Below are positions 44,157 to 53,793 of a DNA stretch of 64,000 nt, one piece after another; within the stretch, counting starts at the first letter, position 1, and the number at the start of each line of letters is the position of its first letter. Source of the stretch: Pseudomonadota bacterium (lineage in GTDB: Bacteria > Pseudomonadota > Gammaproteobacteria > Steroidobacterales > JBCBZW01); contig JBCCWS010000009.1 of assembly GCA_039193195.1 (NCBI GenBank), forward strand, positions 1 to 64,000, given 5' to 3'. The notes under the pieces were generated by a model. It was not told the origin of the DNA. It saw only the letters and a list, made by a program, of their open reading frames with translations, and did not search any database. Position numbers and translations under genes: made by a program.

Positions 44157-44744
44157 ATGGCAGATACGCTGGGCGATCACATCGCGCGCATCGTTGACGG
44201 CGACCGCAAGGCCATCGCCTGGCTCTACGACACCTTTGCCCCGGTGTTGTTTCGACGTCTTCGCGCCCGCTACGGCTTCCCTGGCGGGCTAGACGCGCAG
44301 GAACTGCTGCACGACGCCTTTGTGTTCTTCCTTCAGCACGACGCACGGGTCCTGGGCCAATTCCTCGCCCGCACGGACGATGATGAGCGCACGCTCGACG
44401 CCCTTGAGCGACACCTGTGGGACCTGGCCTGCGGCGTGGCCAGCAACCGTCGACGCGAGCGGAGCAGGCGCCCGGAAGTCGCTCTAATCGATGCTGACGC
44501 GATAGGCGACAACGGCGATCCCGCTGAGTACTCACTCAAGGAAGACGTGCTCCTGCGCCTGGACGACTGCCTGCGCCAGCGCAACCCGCGCGTCTACCTC
44601 TACTTCACCCTGCGCTACCTGGACGGCCTGAGCCCCGAGCAGATCGCCCAAAGCACGGGCTGGTCGCGCAAAGCCACCTACAAGCTGCGCCAGGCCTTGA
44701 ACGACGCGGTTAGCGAGTGCGCCGAGCAGCTGCACCTGTCGTGA
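44157..44744 (+). CDS. ECF sigma factor of the CHAT-subtilase cluster
   Basis: This 195-aa alternative sigma factor has region 2 in GGLDAQELLHDAFVFFLQHD, where the acidic DAxE of region 2.2 is kept (unlike the ECF43-like factor at 16 kb). Region 4 reads YFTLRYLDGLSPEQIAQSTGWSRKATYKLRQAL. The ATG at 44157 has no strong binding site; the open frame extends to 44046 but the extension overlaps the upstream hairpin. Its stop overlaps the start of the CHAT gene (GTGA), so the two are coupled. The protein encoded at 47517 is the likely anti-sigma factor. Confidence 0.9.
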   Translation: MADTLGDHIARIVDGDRKAIAWLYDTFAPVLFRRLRARYGFPGGLDAQELLHDAFVFFLQHDARVLGQFLARTDDDERTLDALERHLWDLACGVASNRRRERSRRPEVALIDADAIGDNGDPAEYSLKEDVLLRLDDCLRQRNPRVYLYFTLRYLDGLSPEQIAQSTGWSRKATYKLRQALNDAVSECAEQLHLS

Positions 44745-47470
44745 GGTGGGCGCTGCTGGCTTTGGTGATCGCCGCCCTGAGCATCTCCTGCACTAAGGGG
44801 CCAACTGCACTCGTTGGCGACGACACCTCCATCACTCTGCGCGATCACACCGAGCTCCTCTTGGGCGAGGACGGTGCGGTGCTCCCCCTGCACATAGGCG
44901 GTGACAATCCGCCTCCCCTGACCCTATGTCTGGCACCACCGGCGAGCATCGACACCAGCCAGTGGCAGATCCGGCTGCACCTCAAAGGGCAGCTTGCCCC
45001 CGGCGAGTTCTCGCCGCCCACCACACGCTTGGGCGCCACCTTGTGCTTCAGCGCCGACCTCCAGCCTTGGGCGCGCGAGCGTAAGGCAGCCCTATGCGGG
45101 GAACTAGCCGATCGCTACGACGGCAGACGCCAGCGGCTGCCTTGCCAATCCGTGGTCCTTCGCGGCCATGACGCGCCCCGCCAAGCCGTGCTCGAAGCCT
45201 TGGTCGATGTGTTGTCCACCGTCGGCGATCGCGCGGACCCAGCGACGGTGGCACGGCTTCGCGAACTGCAACAGCGCGCCATCACCTATCCCCTGCTGCA
45301 CACGCGCCTGCGCCTGGTGGCAAGCTTCTTCGCCAGACGAAGCGGCGACCCCATGCTGCTCGACTGCGCTCGCCGCGACCTCGCCGATGCGCCTCCTTGG
45401 CTAGATGCCCCTCCCGCGCTGGCATGGAAAGCCCAATGGCGCTACGAGAGCGCAGCCCTAGCGCTGGAGGCACCGGCGGATTTGCAGCAGGCGTGGATCG
45501 CCCTGCGCGATTCCGAGCGCGCCTACCGCACCATTGCCCATCCCAAGACGATCGCCGCGGCCATGAAGCGCAGCGAGGTACTCACCCGTCTGGGCAACGC
45601 GACTGACGCCACCCACCGCCTCGATGCGGCCCTTAGAGACTGCGCCACCGCACGTTGCGACCCACTCCTGCTGCCCTATGTTCGCAACACGCTCGCCTGG
45701 GCCCTGCTGATGCAAGCCGACCCCGACACGCCAACGCTGGCCCACGCGAAGGAGATCCTCGAAGACGCGCTCATCACCCAAGGCGATGATGCCCCGCTGG
45801 AAAGAGCTAATATTATCATTAACTTGGCCCTGCATGCGGTACGCGACGGCGCCTCCCCAACGAAATTCTTAGCGAAAGCCGCGGCGCTACTGGACGCAGC
45901 CCCCAACGCCAGATCAGGGCGCGCGGGCGCGCTCAGCGAGTGGGCGACGTTAGTCAGCGCCGACTACGCGCTGTTGCGAGGCAATACCGAGCGTGTGCAA
46001 GCGCTCGCCCGGCCGCTCGCTGGGACCTCCAGGCAACCGCGGGTGGCCGCCTGGGCCTTCAGCCTGCTCGGTCGCGAGGCCCGCCAGCGCGGGGCACTAG
46101 ATGAAGCCGCCAGCGCCTTCGAAGCAGCGCTTATCCTCCACGCGCAACGCGATGCGAGTGGCGCCACGGCCAGCGCGAGCGCGCCCGGGCTATGGGCCGA
46201 CGACGTCTACCGAACGGCCCGCGTGGCCGTGGAGCGCGGACGGGCCGAGGACGCCTGGCAGCTGCTCGCTTCGCTGGATGACGTGCTCATCAGCACGCCT
46301 TGCCCAGCTGTAGACAACGGGTCCGATCAGGCCAGGTATACCTACCTGCTGGGGGAACTCGCCGCCTTGCAAGCGCCCGCATCGGGTCCGCGGCGCGCAC
46401 AGCAACGAAGCGCCCGGCGCATCCTCCTAGACGAACTCCTACAGCTATCGCGCGATCGCTGCCCCTCACCGCCAGCGGCATCCTCCTTAGGCACCGCGGC
46501 GCAGCTGCGGGCCTTTGCGCTGCCCGATGAGATCCTGCTCTTGCATCGCCAGGGTGACAGCGACGTGCAGCTCTACCGTCGCACGACCTACGCGCGAAGC
46601 ACCTTGAGAGCTGACCTAGCGAAACTCGAAAGCGCTATGGCACGCACGGTCGACGACCGCACCTGGCGCGCCTTGGCGAAACCACTGGCCGAGGCCTTAG
46701 CGCCCCGCGCCGAGGACTTCCCGGCCGATATCCCTCTGCACGTCGCCCTGCACGGACCCCTTCAGCGCGTACCGCTCGAAGCCCTGCCCACAGGCGACTC
46801 GCCGACCTCGGTTTGGGTGGCAGACGCGCTCACGGTGACCTTAGGCACTGGCGGCGTGCGCAGCATGGAGCCACGCCTCGTCGAGACCACGCGCACGCCC
46901 CTGTTCGTGGTCAACCCGAGCGCCGATCTTCGCGCTGCGGCCTCCGCCGCCCCACGCTACCGACGTTGGTTCCCCTCGGCCCTCGTGCTAAGTGAACAAG
47001 AGGCACGCTACGAGGCGGTCAAGCAGGCTCTGGCCCAGGCCGAGTTCATCCACGTAGATGCCCACGCGATCTACGATCCTGCGTTTCCCGGCCTGTCGCA
47101 GATTCGCCTGGCCGGTGAGCGTGGTCTGCTCGCACAAGATCTCGTGCGCGCGGATGCGCCCTACGCCTTCGTCAACCTGAGCGCCTGCGACTCCGGCCGC
47201 TGGCCCGAGTCCGCCGGCTCCGGCGTCTACGGCCTAGGCGGTGCCGTAGCTCGCGCCAGCGCGGCGTGGGTGATCGCCGCCCGCGCGCCCCTCGCCGACG
47301 AGGTTGCCGCCACCCTGAACAACAGCTTTTACCAGCGCCTACGCGACGGCGCAGACCCCGTGTCGGCCTATCGCTTCGCCCACGCGCAGGTTCGCCAGCA
47401 ACACCCCGCCTCGCGCTGGGGTCCGCTGATGTTGCTTGGTGGCGTGGGGGGCAAAGCATCGCAGCGCTGA
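44741..47470 (+). CDS. CHAT-domain protease lipoprotein with TPR-like repeats
   Basis: This 909-aa protein has a short signal (MRWALLALVIAALSISC) whose Cys could be lipidated. A beta domain (about 30-120) leads to a long helical, TPR-like middle (about 145-560) and a C-terminal CHAT caspase-like domain (about 600-905). The catalytic dyad is visible: His775 in FIHVDAHAIYD and Cys816 in VNLSACDSG. CHAT proteases are mostly cytosolic, so an exported one is unusual. GTG at 44741 overlaps the sigma stop; an upstream GTG at 44717 would place charged residues before the signal. Linkage to a sigma factor, an anti-sigma factor and a subtilase suggests a proteolytic signalling cascade, which is inference. 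Confidence 0.85.
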   Translation: MRWALLALVIAALSISCTKGPTALVGDDTSITLRDHTELLLGEDGAVLPLHIGGDNPPPLTLCLAPPASIDTSQWQIRLHLKGQLAPGEFSPPTTRLGATLCFSADLQPWARERKAALCGELADRYDGRRQRLPCQSVVLRGHDAPRQAVLEALVDVLSTVGDRADPATVARLRELQQRAITYPLLHTRLRLVASFFARRSGDPMLLDCARRDLADAPPWLDAPPALAWKAQWRYESAALALEAPADLQQAWIALRDSERAYRTIAHPKTIAAAMKRSEVLTRLGNATDATHRLDAALRDCATARCDPLLLPYVRNTLAWALLMQADPDTPTLAHAKEILEDALITQGDDAPLERANIIINLALHAVRDGASPTKFLAKAAALLDAAPNARSGRAGALSEWATLVSADYALLRGNTERVQALARPLAGTSRQPRVAAWAFSLLGREARQRGALDEAASAFEAALILHAQRDASGATASASAPGLWADDVYRTARVAVERGRAEDAWQLLASLDDVLISTPCPAVDNGSDQARYTYLLGELAALQAPASGPRRAQQRSARRILLDELLQLSRDRCPSPPAASSLGTAAQLRAFALPDEILLLHRQGDSDVQLYRRTTYARSTLRADLAKLESAMARTVDDRTWRALAKPLAEALAPRAEDFPADIPLHVALHGPLQRVPLEALPTGDSPTSVWVADALTVTLGTGGVRSMEPRLVETTRTPLFVVNPSADLRAAASAAPRYRRWFPSALVLSEQEARYEAVKQALAQAEFIHVDAHAIYDPAFPGLSQIRLAGERGLLAQDLVRADAPYAFVNLSACDSGRWPESAGSGVYGLGGAVARASAAWVIAARAPLADEVAATLNNSFYQRLRDGADPVSAYRFAHAQVRQQHPASRWGPLMLLGGVGGKASQR

Positions 47471-47516
47471 CTCCTCGTACTTCTAAAGGGGCGTGCAAAC
47501 GCCAGGAGATGGATAG

Positions 47517-48329
47517 ATGAAGCCGAACACGCTGCTATGGCAGCTCACCCGGAGGGTGAGGCGCCAGCGGGCCGAAGCTAGGCCGCTGGATGACGCCACG
47601 CTCATCGCCTTTCGTGAGGGTGCCCTCTCTAGCGCCGATCAAACCCAGGTCGAGCGTTGGCTCGCAGACAATCCGGCGGCGCGAGCCCGCCTAGCGGCCC
47701 TCAGCGGTGTGGTAGCCGACCCCGCACCCACCACCGTGCGCGAACGCCTGCTCAGCGCCGACCCCGCACCGCCCGCAACCCCCGCCGCCCAGCCACAAGC
47801 AAGCGCCACGCGTGGACGCTGGGCGCTGGCGGCGGCCGCACTCGGCATCGCCGTGTTGCTTCCCTTTTTGGCGCGTCAGGGGGCGATCGAACCCTGGGTG
47901 GGCGATAGCGCCTTCGACGTGAGCGTCGAGGCACTCGCTAGCACCCGCGCTGCGGATCGGCAGACCGCAGATGCGGCGACGCCGATCAGCGCCCACGCCG
48001 ACACCCAAGTCACCATCACCGTGCAAGCCCAGGGCGGCGCTCGTGAGGGGCTCGAGTACGCGGTGTTTCGACGGGACGAAGGCGGCCGACTCGCCCCCAT
48101 CAACAGGGGCGTGGAGATCACCCCTTACCGCGGCGCTGCCACCCTCAGTGCGCCCGCTCGCAACCTGGTCGGAGAGCAACCCGGCGTCCGTACGCTATGG
48201 GTGGTAATCGCGGAGGCGGGCGCCATGCCGAGCGCAGCGAGGGCCGCGGCGCCGGAAGAACACTTGAATGGCCCGCGCAGTCGCGCCTACCGCTTGCAAT
48301 TGCAACTGCTACCGCAGGAGGAGCGCTAG
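47517..48329 (+). CDS. Probable membrane anti-sigma factor
   Basis: This 270-aa protein has a cytoplasmic N-terminal helical domain (DDATLIAFREGALSSADQTQ, VERWLADNPAARARLAAL) like the anti-sigma domain of RskA/FecR-type proteins but without zinc ligands. A membrane span at about 101-119 (WALAAAALGIAVLLPFLA) follows. The periplasmic domain (about 125-270) is beta-rich, with TQVTITVQAQGG and YAVFRRDEGGRLAPI. AGGAGATGG precedes the ATG. It follows the CHAT gene by 46 bases and the sigma gene by 2.8 kb in the same direction. Sequestering the sigma factor at 44157 is its likely role. A substrate site for the CHAT protease or subtilase could lie in its periplasmic part, but none is recognisable. 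Confidence 0.72.
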   Translation: MKPNTLLWQLTRRVRRQRAEARPLDDATLIAFREGALSSADQTQVERWLADNPAARARLAALSGVVADPAPTTVRERLLSADPAPPATPAAQPQASATRGRWALAAAALGIAVLLPFLARQGAIEPWVGDSAFDVSVEALASTRAADRQTADAATPISAHADTQVTITVQAQGGAREGLEYAVFRRDEGGRLAPINRGVEITPYRGAATLSAPARNLVGEQPGVRTLWVVIAEAGAMPSAARAAAPEEHLNGPRSRAYRLQLQLLPQEER

Positions 48330-48523
48330 TGGTCACCAGCAGCTGATTCAGTCGCGATGGGGGGGATTTGCCGTCGCGCCGAGCCAGCCGAGCGCCAGCC
48401 TCGCGACACCCGGTCTGTCCCAAGATCCCGCCCCTTGCGCGATGAGCGATCCGCAACACGCGCTGGATCAGCTGCTGGAGCCCATCAACCCTCCTCGGTG
48501 CATTGGAGACAAGGAAGTTGACG

Positions 48524-50125
48524 ATGACAACTAAGACCGCTCACTCGCGAACCCCTCGCCCACGCACGCCATCGGCGATCGCCATCGCGGCGCTGATTGC
48601 CGGCATCTCCCCTGCATTCGCAGGCACACCCTGGGCGCTCTTCGAGCGGAGCTGCCCGCGTGGCACATCGACGCTGGAGGTACCGTGCGGCGACTTGGGG
48701 GTCTACCACTTCGTCGATGTGGTAGCGCCCGCCGGGTGTAGCGCCCTGGACTCGGGCGTGGACGAGAACACCGCCTACCCGGTTCCGCGCCAGAGCCAGG
48801 AGGCCGGTGGCCCGGGCGCATTCGGCGTGCGCGGCGCTCAGCAGCGCATGCATTTGCCAGGCCGTCTAGGCGACCCTTCCCCCATGGGGATCGACTGGAT
48901 AGCGGTCCTCGACTTCGACTCGGAACACGGCACTAGCACGCATTGGCTAGCGGACACGGTGGCGGGCCCCGGCGCCCGCGCTGAACTCCTCCTGCTCGAC
49001 GACCCTGCCCTGGCGAGCCTGGGGGAAGCCGTGACAGACCTGCACGTACTGGCGACGGCCTGCCGTGTGGCCGAGGCGGTCGACTACGAGGGCCGTCGCC
49101 CGCCGCTCGCCGTGAACATGAGCTTTGGCCGCACGACGATGGAGGACGATGCGCGCAGCGCGCAGAACTGCACCCGCGAACGGGCCTCATGCCAGCTCGC
49201 GCAGGTATTTGAGCACTTGCGCAACAAGGACGTGCATTTGGCGAGCGCCGCCGGCAATCACGGCAAGAAGACCCATCCCGCATCGCAGCTCGGCGTCATC
49301 GACGCTGGGATGCTCGAACTGAACCAGTTCTTCGCTAGCGCCACCACCACCGGTGCCTGGGAAAGCCCCTCGCCCACGCAGGCCCTGATACCGGGCAACG
49401 CCCTGTGCCTGCGCGGCGGATGGCCTGCCCCAGGCGGCTCGTCCTACTCGAGCGCCTTGCTCGCGGGTTGGCTCGCTCACCTAGCCTCTCAGGGGATAGA
49501 CGTCGACACCGACACGCCCACCGCCGCCCCCTTCGAGCCGCGCTACGACACCGAACACGCGTGCTACACGCTCGCTCGCGGCGAGGAGACCTACGGCACG
49601 TGCAACCATGCGGCGGGCGCCCTGTTCGACGGCATCGTGAACGACAGCTTCGGACGCTGCTGGTACGGCAACCGTCCGAACGTCATTCACAGCGACCCGC
49701 TCGGCGAGGCCGAGCAGGCCCTCGCGATCACGCCCTTCGACGAGTGGGTGGCGGGCAACGGCCCGCTGCCCGAGTCCGACCCCTGCGTGCCGTGCATAGG
49801 CAATCTCTTCGGTCCGCAAAGCGATCAAGACCTGTCGATCAACATGTCCCAGTCAGGCGCGATCCCCAAGCCCTTGCTCCTCGACAAGGTGTATCTGCGT
49901 GCCGATCAAGACTTCTTCCCCCTGCCCCTCGGGAGCACGCAGCTCGGGTGGATCGCCGAAGGTTTGGTGAGCGAACTCATTCTGCCTTCTTGGGGCACAG
50001 TAGCCGGCGATGCTGACTCCAGCTCCCTCGTGTTCATCCTGCGCACGTCGAACCAGAGCCACTGCGACGCCCCTCCCACGCCAGGGTGCCTGTGGACATC
50101 GAGCGCCCTGTTCATCGCCCCGTGA
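48524..50125 (+). CDS. Exported divergent subtilisin-like protease
   Basis: This 533-aa protein has a signal peptide (AIAIAALIAGISPAFA, cleavage before GTP). Subtilase landmarks are present though diverged: Asp130 and His135 lie close together in AVLDFDSEHGTSTHW, the structural strand LAVNMSFGR, the oxyanion Asn in ASAAGNHGK, and Ser307 in GGSSYSSALLAGWLAHLA (normally GTSxAxPxxAG). The small D-H spacing differs from standard S8 enzymes, so the true triad needs checking; His in HGTSTHW may be the second one (His139). Twelve or more Cys suggest disulphides. ATG at 48524 follows AAGGAAG. It is the fourth gene of the sigma/CHAT cluster. Confidence 0.75.
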   Translation: MTTKTAHSRTPRPRTPSAIAIAALIAGISPAFAGTPWALFERSCPRGTSTLEVPCGDLGVYHFVDVVAPAGCSALDSGVDENTAYPVPRQSQEAGGPGAFGVRGAQQRMHLPGRLGDPSPMGIDWIAVLDFDSEHGTSTHWLADTVAGPGARAELLLLDDPALASLGEAVTDLHVLATACRVAEAVDYEGRRPPLAVNMSFGRTTMEDDARSAQNCTRERASCQLAQVFEHLRNKDVHLASAAGNHGKKTHPASQLGVIDAGMLELNQFFASATTTGAWESPSPTQALIPGNALCLRGGWPAPGGSSYSSALLAGWLAHLASQGIDVDTDTPTAAPFEPRYDTEHACYTLARGEETYGTCNHAAGALFDGIVNDSFGRCWYGNRPNVIHSDPLGEAEQALAITPFDEWVAGNGPLPESDPCVPCIGNLFGPQSDQDLSINMSQSGAIPKPLLLDKVYLRADQDFFPLPLGSTQLGWIAEGLVSELILPSWGTVAGDADSSSLVFILRTSNQSHCDAPPTPGCLWTSSALFIAP

Positions 50126-50272
50126 GCGCGCGTGGGGTCAACTCGGCTCTTTCGCGACTCCCCCTACTAGTGGAGGCCAGCACAAGGCGATAAGCTAGTA
50201 AAAATCATCGCCTTTCAGGCCTCCATGTTCGGAACATCTATTCGTTCCGCTTACCTTATGAAGGGGGAGATC

Positions 50273-53200
50273 ATGAAGGGTAACTTCGCGCACCGCTTGG
50301 TGAGTGCCGGCGCAGCGCTCGCTGTTTGTCTGTCGCTCGCCACAGCACCGTCGGCCCACGGCCAAGGCCGGACGGGCTACTTCAACGTCGAAAGTCCACA
50401 AGTCCACCCGATCGAGCTCGTCACGATCGGCGCCCAAGACTTCCTGCTCATCGTCAACACGCCGGACAACTCCCTAGAGATCTGGCAAACAGATGAGTCC
50501 GTGCCGGTCGATCAACGCTTCGTCATGCGCCTGCCCGTGGGCTTGGAGCCCGTCTCTGTGCGCTGGCACAAGGGCCTCAAACGCGCCTACGTCGCTAACT
50601 TCCTCGGCGATTCGATCACCGCCATTTCCCTCTCGCGAGACCCCAGCAAGCTCGTGCGCGCCACCCTGATCACCACGCAACAGGTGACCGACGCGCCCCT
50701 CGATATGGCGTTCGCCACCATCGTCGACGAGGGCGCTCCGCGCGATATCGTCGTGGTTACCCACATGACCCTGGATGCGATCAGCAAGCTCAAGGCCACA
50801 GATCTGCTGCCCCTAGCCCCCGGCGATGAACGGCTCGACGCGGTGGTAAGCGCCGGCCTAGACCTCGACTTCGATTTGAACGGTGATATCGACGACATCG
50901 CCCTAAAGGAGCCACGCACGGCGCAGGTGGCCTGCGATCGCCTGTTCGTGATCGGCCACAAGGGTGGCAATACCGTGCGCTACGACTTCGATCTCTACAC
51001 CGAGTCGCTCACGGGCGGCGGGAAGAGCGCCCTCGGCGGGCTCGGCTCGCAGAACACCAACATGGCCCTGGGACCGAACGAGGAGCTGTTCGTAGTCGGC
51101 GCCATGGCCAGCAATGAGGTACAGGACGAAGACCAGGTAGCTGCGGTCCCGACCGGCTTCGTGCAGAGCATGTTCTACCTCGTGGAGAATCCGTGTGGCG
51201 ACGACCCGGTGGTGCACGCGCGGGATGTGAACGAGGAGGTCGCCGCGCTTCCGATCGGCAACCTCGCCCCAAACGGGCGCCCCATAGACCCCTTTATCGA
51301 CCCTAATCCGATCACCCAACCGGTGCCTAAGGCCGATGCCCTCGCCTATCTGACCGACGTAGTGCCCTACGTCGCGAACGACACCCTGAAAAAGGTGTTC
51401 TTCACCGCGTTCAGCAGCGATCGGATTGGGGTCATCGAGCCTAATCTAGCCGTGAATCCGCTAAGCTGGCCTCTGCGCCGTATCGATGTGAGTCCGCTCA
51501 TCGCCAGCCATGCGGGGCCGCGGGGCTTGGCCCTGCGTGGGGGGGATACGCCTCGCCTGTACGTGCTCAACCGCGTCGACAACTCTGTGACCATCATCGA
51601 CGCCAACGCCGAAACGGTGCTCGACGCCTTCGCCTTGGCTGCGGATCCGACGCCAAGCCACATCACACAAGGGCGCCGCTTCCTCTACGATGCGCGCCTG
51701 TCTGGCAACGGTTTCGTGAGCTGCGCGAGCTGCCACCACGACGGCCGCACGGACGGCCTCGCCTGGGATCTTGGCGATGGCATCGCCGTGGACATCCCGC
51801 CGGCACTGCTCCCGCCCGCAGAGAACTTCCCGACCGAGTTCGACGCAGACAAGGACTTCATGGTGACCCAATCCCTCGAGGGACTGCTGAACTTCGAAGT
51901 GGCGCCGGAGAGTCAGCAGCTGTTTACCAACGCGCCCTACCATTGGCGCGGCGACCGCGTCGACTTCCTCGCCTTTCAAGGCGCATTCACTTCCCTTTTG
52001 GGAGGCGACGGGGTCTCAGACGAGGATATGGTGCTGTTCCAGGAGTTCGTGAACTCGATCCAGTACGCACCGAACCCGAAGCAGCCTCGCGACCGCATCC
52101 CCTCGGGCGAGCTTGGCGACCCTGACAACGCCAACACGTTTATCGTGGACGGGAGCGGGGCCATGCTGGGATTGAAGTTCTACCACATCGTGGTCGCATC
52201 CGGTAACAGCTGCGCAGGCTGCCACGCGTTGCCGGAGGGCAGCGACAACGTCATCACGGAGAACATCGGCGCGGTCAATCCGCACCCGTTGCAGGATCCT
52301 CCCTTCGCCGTTTTCGGCGACGCCAAGGTGATGGAGACCGCCGCCATGCGCATGCTCTTCCAGAAGGAAGCGCGCCTGGATCGCAATGGCTCCTCTCAGT
52401 TCGAGGACTCACCGATCACCGGCTACGAAGGGGTGATGCACACGGGCCTGCTGAACCCCACGCTGTCCGACGTGTACAACGGCGTGGCGTCGATGAACGC
52501 GTTCAACACCACATTCTTCAGCGGTCGTTTCTGCCTGGGCACGCAGTACTGCGAGAGCCTGGAGGCCCTGATGGAGTTCGTCCATCAGTTCGACAGCGGC
52601 GTGGGGCCGATGGTGGGGCGCGCGCTGACTGTGACGCCGAGCAATGGCACGGATCCAGACCTGCTCGGCGAGCTCGATGATCTGCAGGAGCAGGCAGCCC
52701 GCGCCAATGCGGGCGTGAGCGCTCAGCTATGGGCTGGCGGCACTGTGCGCGGCTTCTGGTACGACCTAACAAGCTCGCCCCCGGCCTACCGCGAAGAGCC
52801 CACCGGCCTCACCGTGGACCGAATGACGTTACTAGGTTTCCTAAGTAGCACGCGAGATCGCCTGGTGTTCCAGGGCGTTCCCCTCGGCACGGAGCGCCGC
52901 GCGGCTGATCCGAGCGGTCTTCCCGGCCCGTTGACCGGCCCTACCCCAGCCAATGTCCGTTTACAGCCAATGGTCACCAACACGGGCTACGCCGAGGTGC
53001 CGAGGTTCACCGCCTTGTGGGATGGCCCGCCCGCCTTCAACGGCACCCACGGTCACTCCGTGCGCGTGTACCAATGGGGGCTGTTGAACGACGCGCCCAA
53101 TGGCTACGGCCTGTGCACCTTACGCCACGAGGCGCCCAGGCGCTTTCGCGTGAGCGGCGAGCACATTCGCCACGGCGCGGCCCTGGAGCTGTTCGTGCAC

Positions 53201-53587
53201 GACAGCGAGACAGCCGGGCCGCCGATCGTGAGCTTGCGCCCTGACGACCCTGGGCAAGTTCCCCTGCTGCCGATCGTGTTGCCGTTGCACCCCACGGACG
53301 AGCGGGACGACGAGGGCGCGCTGATCTGGGAGACAGCAGCCGAGATGGAACCGTTGCTGTTCTACCGCCTGATGGTCGGCCGCCCGGACCAGTCCCTGTT
53401 CCCGGACACGATGAAGGCTCTCACGGATCTCGACTACCAGCTGAACATCCAGGTCGAGAATACCCCCGGGCTGTTCGATCCGCCGAGCTGGAATCAGCAC
53501 TACTTGCGGGTGGTGAACGCGGACGGCACTCGAATCGACGGCGGCTGGCAGCGCCTGACCATCGAACCGGGCCCACTGTGCCCGTAG
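50273..53587 (+). CDS. Exported beta-propeller / di-haem cytochrome c protein
   Basis: This 1104-aa periplasmic or surface protein has a signal peptide (LVSAGAALAVCLSLATAPSAHG). The N-terminal half (about 30-465) reads as a YVTN/YncE-like propeller: LLIVNTPDNSLEIW, KRAYVANFLGDSITAI and LYVLNRVDNSVTIIDANAE. Two haem c sites follow, CASCH at 484-488 and CAGCH at 647-651, in a region like the di-haem peroxidase/MauG family (ITGYEGVMHTGLLNPT). The C-terminal ~250 residues are beta-rich. It may oxidise or modify a partner using periplasmic electron transfer; no reaction can be assigned. AAGGGGGAG precedes the ATG at 50273. It follows the subtilase gene by 147 bases and may belong to the same regulon. 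Confidence 0.83.
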   Translation: MKGNFAHRLVSAGAALAVCLSLATAPSAHGQGRTGYFNVESPQVHPIELVTIGAQDFLLIVNTPDNSLEIWQTDESVPVDQRFVMRLPVGLEPVSVRWHKGLKRAYVANFLGDSITAISLSRDPSKLVRATLITTQQVTDAPLDMAFATIVDEGAPRDIVVVTHMTLDAISKLKATDLLPLAPGDERLDAVVSAGLDLDFDLNGDIDDIALKEPRTAQVACDRLFVIGHKGGNTVRYDFDLYTESLTGGGKSALGGLGSQNTNMALGPNEELFVVGAMASNEVQDEDQVAAVPTGFVQSMFYLVENPCGDDPVVHARDVNEEVAALPIGNLAPNGRPIDPFIDPNPITQPVPKADALAYLTDVVPYVANDTLKKVFFTAFSSDRIGVIEPNLAVNPLSWPLRRIDVSPLIASHAGPRGLALRGGDTPRLYVLNRVDNSVTIIDANAETVLDAFALAADPTPSHITQGRRFLYDARLSGNGFVSCASCHHDGRTDGLAWDLGDGIAVDIPPALLPPAENFPTEFDADKDFMVTQSLEGLLNFEVAPESQQLFTNAPYHWRGDRVDFLAFQGAFTSLLGGDGVSDEDMVLFQEFVNSIQYAPNPKQPRDRIPSGELGDPDNANTFIVDGSGAMLGLKFYHIVVASGNSCAGCHALPEGSDNVITENIGAVNPHPLQDPPFAVFGDAKVMETAAMRMLFQKEARLDRNGSSQFEDSPITGYEGVMHTGLLNPTLSDVYNGVASMNAFNTTFFSGRFCLGTQYCESLEALMEFVHQFDSGVGPMVGRALTVTPSNGTDPDLLGELDDLQEQAARANAGVSAQLWAGGTVRGFWYDLTSSPPAYREEPTGLTVDRMTLLGFLSSTRDRLVFQGVPLGTERRAADPSGLPGPLTGPTPANVRLQPMVTNTGYAEVPRFTALWDGPPAFNGTHGHSVRVYQWGLLNDAPNGYGLCTLRHEAPRRFRVSGEHIRHGAALELFVHDSETAGPPIVSLRPDDPGQVPLLPIVLPLHPTDERDDEGALIWETAAEMEPLLFYRLMVGRPDQSLFPDTMKALTDLDYQLNIQVENTPGLFDPPSWNQHYLRVVNADGTRIDGGWQRLTIEPGPLCP

Positions 53588-53737
53588 GTCACTAACCGTA
53601 CTCATGATGCCGGGATGCGGGGCAGGCCCCACGGGAGGAGGAGCAACGTGCCCAGGGGCAAAAAGCACCCGCGAATTCTTCAACGAACTTGCGGGACAGG
53701 ACACTAGATGCGCAGGGAAGGCAATGCGCGCGCCAAT

Positions 53738-53767
53738 CCCAGGGGAGCTGCGGCTGGCTCCCCTGGG
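53738..53767. terminator. Shared hairpin between convergent genes
   Basis: CCCAGGGGAGC (53738-53748) pairs perfectly over 11 bp with GCTCCCCTGGG (53757-53767) around an 8-base loop. It lies between the convergent cytochrome and hydrolase genes and may serve both. No T-run is present on either side. Confidence 0.6.
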
Positions 53768-53793
53768 TCAACGAATGAAAGAGCGAGGAGGCC

